Of a stretch of 7,289 nucleotides of DNA, positions 6,333-7,289 are shown piece by piece. The number at the start of each line of letters is the position of its first letter. The first letter of the stretch is position 1. This DNA is from an uncultured Bacilli bacterium (GTDB lineage Bacteria; Bacillota_I; Bacilli_A; RF39; UBA660): assembly GCA_947595415.1 (NCBI GenBank), contig CANQER010000052.1, positions 1 through 7,289 on the forward strand, read 5' to 3'. The position numbers and the translations under genes were made by a program. The notes beneath the pieces are model-generated. The model worked only from the letters and a program-made list of their open reading frames with translations, was not told where the DNA came from and ran no database searches.

Positions 6333-6846
6333 AGTATTTACCTTTCATAAGAAGGTTATTTTTGCCTAATCTTTTCATTATTCTTTTTTCAAAAAAACGA
6401 TTAAATTTAGTAAAAAAACTATCTTTTTTACTTATAGGATTTATAAGGATTGTTGTAATTCCTAATTTGTTGCCACCTTTTATATCTGTTAGAAGTTGAT
6501 CACCAATAATAGCAATTTCACTTATGGTAAAATCTTGTTCTTTCATAACTTTCATAAAACTTTTAGAACTTGGTTTACAGGTAAAAGAGTAAAATTCTAC
6601 ATTAAAAAGTTCACTATACATTTTTACACGTTTATTTAAACTATTAGAAAAAATGAATACTTTAAAACCTTGTTTAGTAAGTTTTTCAAATAATTCTTTT
6701 ATTTTTTTGTTGTTTGGTCTACCATGTATAGGAACTAAGGTATTATCAAGATCAAATAGTAAACATTTAATACCTCTTTCTATTAGTTTATCATAGTTTA
6801 TTGTATAAACACTTTTTTGATACATATCAGGTACAAATTGATCCAT
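6325..6846 (-). CDS. yqeG: YqeG-family HAD-IIIA phosphatase
   Basis: This 173-residue HAD-superfamily phosphatase matches the roughly 172-residue Bacillus subtilis YqeG in length. Motif I is FDLDNT (31-36; nucleophile D32, acid D34), motif II is FSNS (66-69), the motif III lysine is probably K91 in CKPSSK, and motif IV is GDQLLTD (115-121). FTKFNRFFEKRI near the C-terminus is family-typical. The physiological substrate is not established. The constant pairing with yqeH suggests a role near ribosome assembly or nucleotide metabolism, which is inference. The start at ATG 6846 is chosen because AGAGGTGG (6858-6851) sits just upstream and homologues begin at an equivalent residue. A 17-codon extension to a TTG at 6897 would be encoded by the promoter itself. 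The gene overlaps yqeH by eight bases, so the two are probably translated together. Confidence 0.9.
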   Translation of the reverse strand: MDQFVPDMYQKSVYTINYDKLIERGIKCLLFDLDNTLVPIHGRPNNKKIKELFEKLTKQGFKVFIFSNSLNKRVKMYSELFNVEFYSFTCKPSSKSFMKVMKEQDFTISEIAIIGDQLLTDIKGGNKLGITTILINPISKKDSFFTKFNRFFEKRIMKRLGKNNLLMKGKYYE

Positions 6847-6850
6847 AAAA

Positions 6851-6858
6851 CCACCTCT
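6851..6858 (-). promoter_or_regulatory. SD that decides the yqeG start
   Basis: AGAGGTGG on the minus strand lies four bases before the ATG at 6846 (seven bases from GAGG), a standard spacing. It would be internal coding sequence if the upstream TTG at 6897 were the start. Confidence 0.7.
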
Positions 6859-6868
6859 ATTTATCATA

Positions 6869-6897
6869 ATTCTAACATAGTTATAAAAGCTAAGCAA
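6869..6897 (-). promoter_or_regulatory. Promoter of yqeG-yqeH
   Basis: On the minus strand TTGCTT (6897-6892), a 17-base spacer and an extended -10 TGT-TAGAAT (-10 at 6874-6869) lie in the gap after ldh. The -10 has one mismatch to consensus and the -35 matches at three of six positions. The predicted transcript begins near 6862, so the leader is about 16 bases and starts just before the SD. No clear terminator separates ldh from this promoter, so readthrough from ldh is also possible. Confidence 0.6.
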
Positions 6898-6907
6898 GTG
6901 TTTTTTA

Positions 6908-7289
6908 TCAATCTACTTTTTTTATTGCTTCTTTTATTGTATCAATTGAATTTTGAAGTTTAATTGTTTCTTCTTCATTTAATTTAAGATATATTTTGTC
7001 TTTGATACCATTTTTATTTATAATGGCAGGAAGGCCTACATAAACATCGTTTTGTTTGTCATATGTTGATACTGTAATAATACTATTTTCATCTCCTAAA
7101 ATAGCGTTAGTTATTCTAACTAGACACATTCCTATTCCATAATAGGTTGCTTTTTTACGTTTGATTATTTCATAAGCAGCATCTTTTACTTCAATATAGA
7201 TTTTGTCTAATTCTTCTTCGCCGATAAAGTCATGAATATTTTGAAGTCCTATATTAGCGTCACTCCATAAAACAAATTCTGAATCACCA
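6908..7289 (-). CDS. ldh: L-lactate dehydrogenase, C-terminal part (cut by edge)
   Basis: This is the C-terminal 126 codons of L-lactate dehydrogenase, the cytosolic enzyme that reduces pyruvate to L-lactate with NADH in fermentation. The reading frame is open from the right edge (first whole codon at 7288) and begins GDSEFVLWSDANIG, which follows the catalytic His of the family HGDSE motif. The His codon itself falls across the edge, with only its last base inside. Further matches are ATYYGIGMCLVRITNAIL, ENSIITVS and NDVYVGLPAIINKNGI, all typical of bacterial LDH. It ends normally with TGA. The NAD-binding half lies outside the window, so allosteric sites and the start cannot be judged. Fermentative lactate production fits a host-associated anaerobic or facultative low-G+C bacterium. 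Confidence 0.92.
   Translation of the reverse strand, partial: GDSEFVLWSDANIGLQNIHDFIGEEELDKIYIEVKDAAYEIIKRKKATYYGIGMCLVRITNAILGDENSIITVSTYDKQNDVYVGLPAIINKNGIKDKIYLKLNEEETIKLQNSIDTIKEAIKKVD

Noticed and set aside
6847..6897. 17-codon N-terminal extension of yqeG from TTG
   Set aside because: The TTG is the first part of the -35 box, the extension covers the promoter and SD, and known YqeG proteins begin near the ATG at 6846.
3555..6910. TGA as tryptophan codon (Mycoplasma code)
   Set aside because: TGA ends the HerA-like and ldh genes at family-typical C-termini, and tryptophans are encoded by TGG, so the standard bacterial code fits.
6908..7129. A 73-residue stand-alone protein starting at the ATG 7129
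   Set aside because: The frame is open up to the window edge and the upstream codons encode conserved LDH sequence, so this Met is internal.

Overview
The window is a strongly A+T-rich, tightly packed bacterial segment. It carries seven protein genes: six on the minus strand and one (mnmL/mnmM) on the plus strand. Two genes (the HerA-like ATPase and ldh) end in TGA where their families normally end, so TGA is a stop here and the Mycoplasma/Spiroplasma code does not apply. The yqeG-yqeH pair, the YtqA/YtqB-type tRNA enzymes, the low G+C and the strong Shine-Dalgarno sites fit a Bacillota/Bacilli-like or uncultured 'Tenericutes-like' gut lineage. The species cannot be named from the sequence.

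Layout, left to right. Positions 1-73 hold no complete gene but do hold a good minus-strand promoter for a gene that starts just beyond the left edge. A GU/GC-containing hairpin plus T-run terminator (78-106) closes a YfcC-family membrane transporter (116-1606, minus). A 116-bp divergent promoter region with a central 19-bp dyad separates it from a plus-strand fusion gene (1723-3192). That gene joins a YtqA-type radical SAM domain (MnmL) to a YtqB-type methyltransferase (MnmM), predicted to finish the mnm5 modification of tRNA wobble uridine. Its stop codon abuts the stop codon of a convergent minus-strand prepilin-like gene (3193-3558), and a hairpin spans both stops. The pilin gene overlaps by 4 bp the end of a HerA-like hexameric ATPase gene (3555-5330), giving a two-gene operon with its own promoter. 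Further right lie yqeH (ribosome-assembly GTPase) and yqeG (HAD phosphatase), overlapping by 8 bp, and then the C-terminal 126 codons of L-lactate dehydrogenase running off the right edge.

Functionally, mnmL/mnmM, yqeG and yqeH are translation and ribosome housekeeping, ldh is fermentation, and the transporter takes up or exchanges an unknown anion, amino acid or peptide. The least explained unit is the translationally coupled HerA-like ATPase plus prepilin pair. It has no NurA nuclease and no pilus assembly gene nearby.

Most promoters here share one architecture: a near-consensus, often extended -10 box only 16-25 bases from the start codon. The predicted leaders are therefore little more than the ribosome binding site. 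This also settles two start codons (herA-like and yqeG) downstream of the longest possible ORF.
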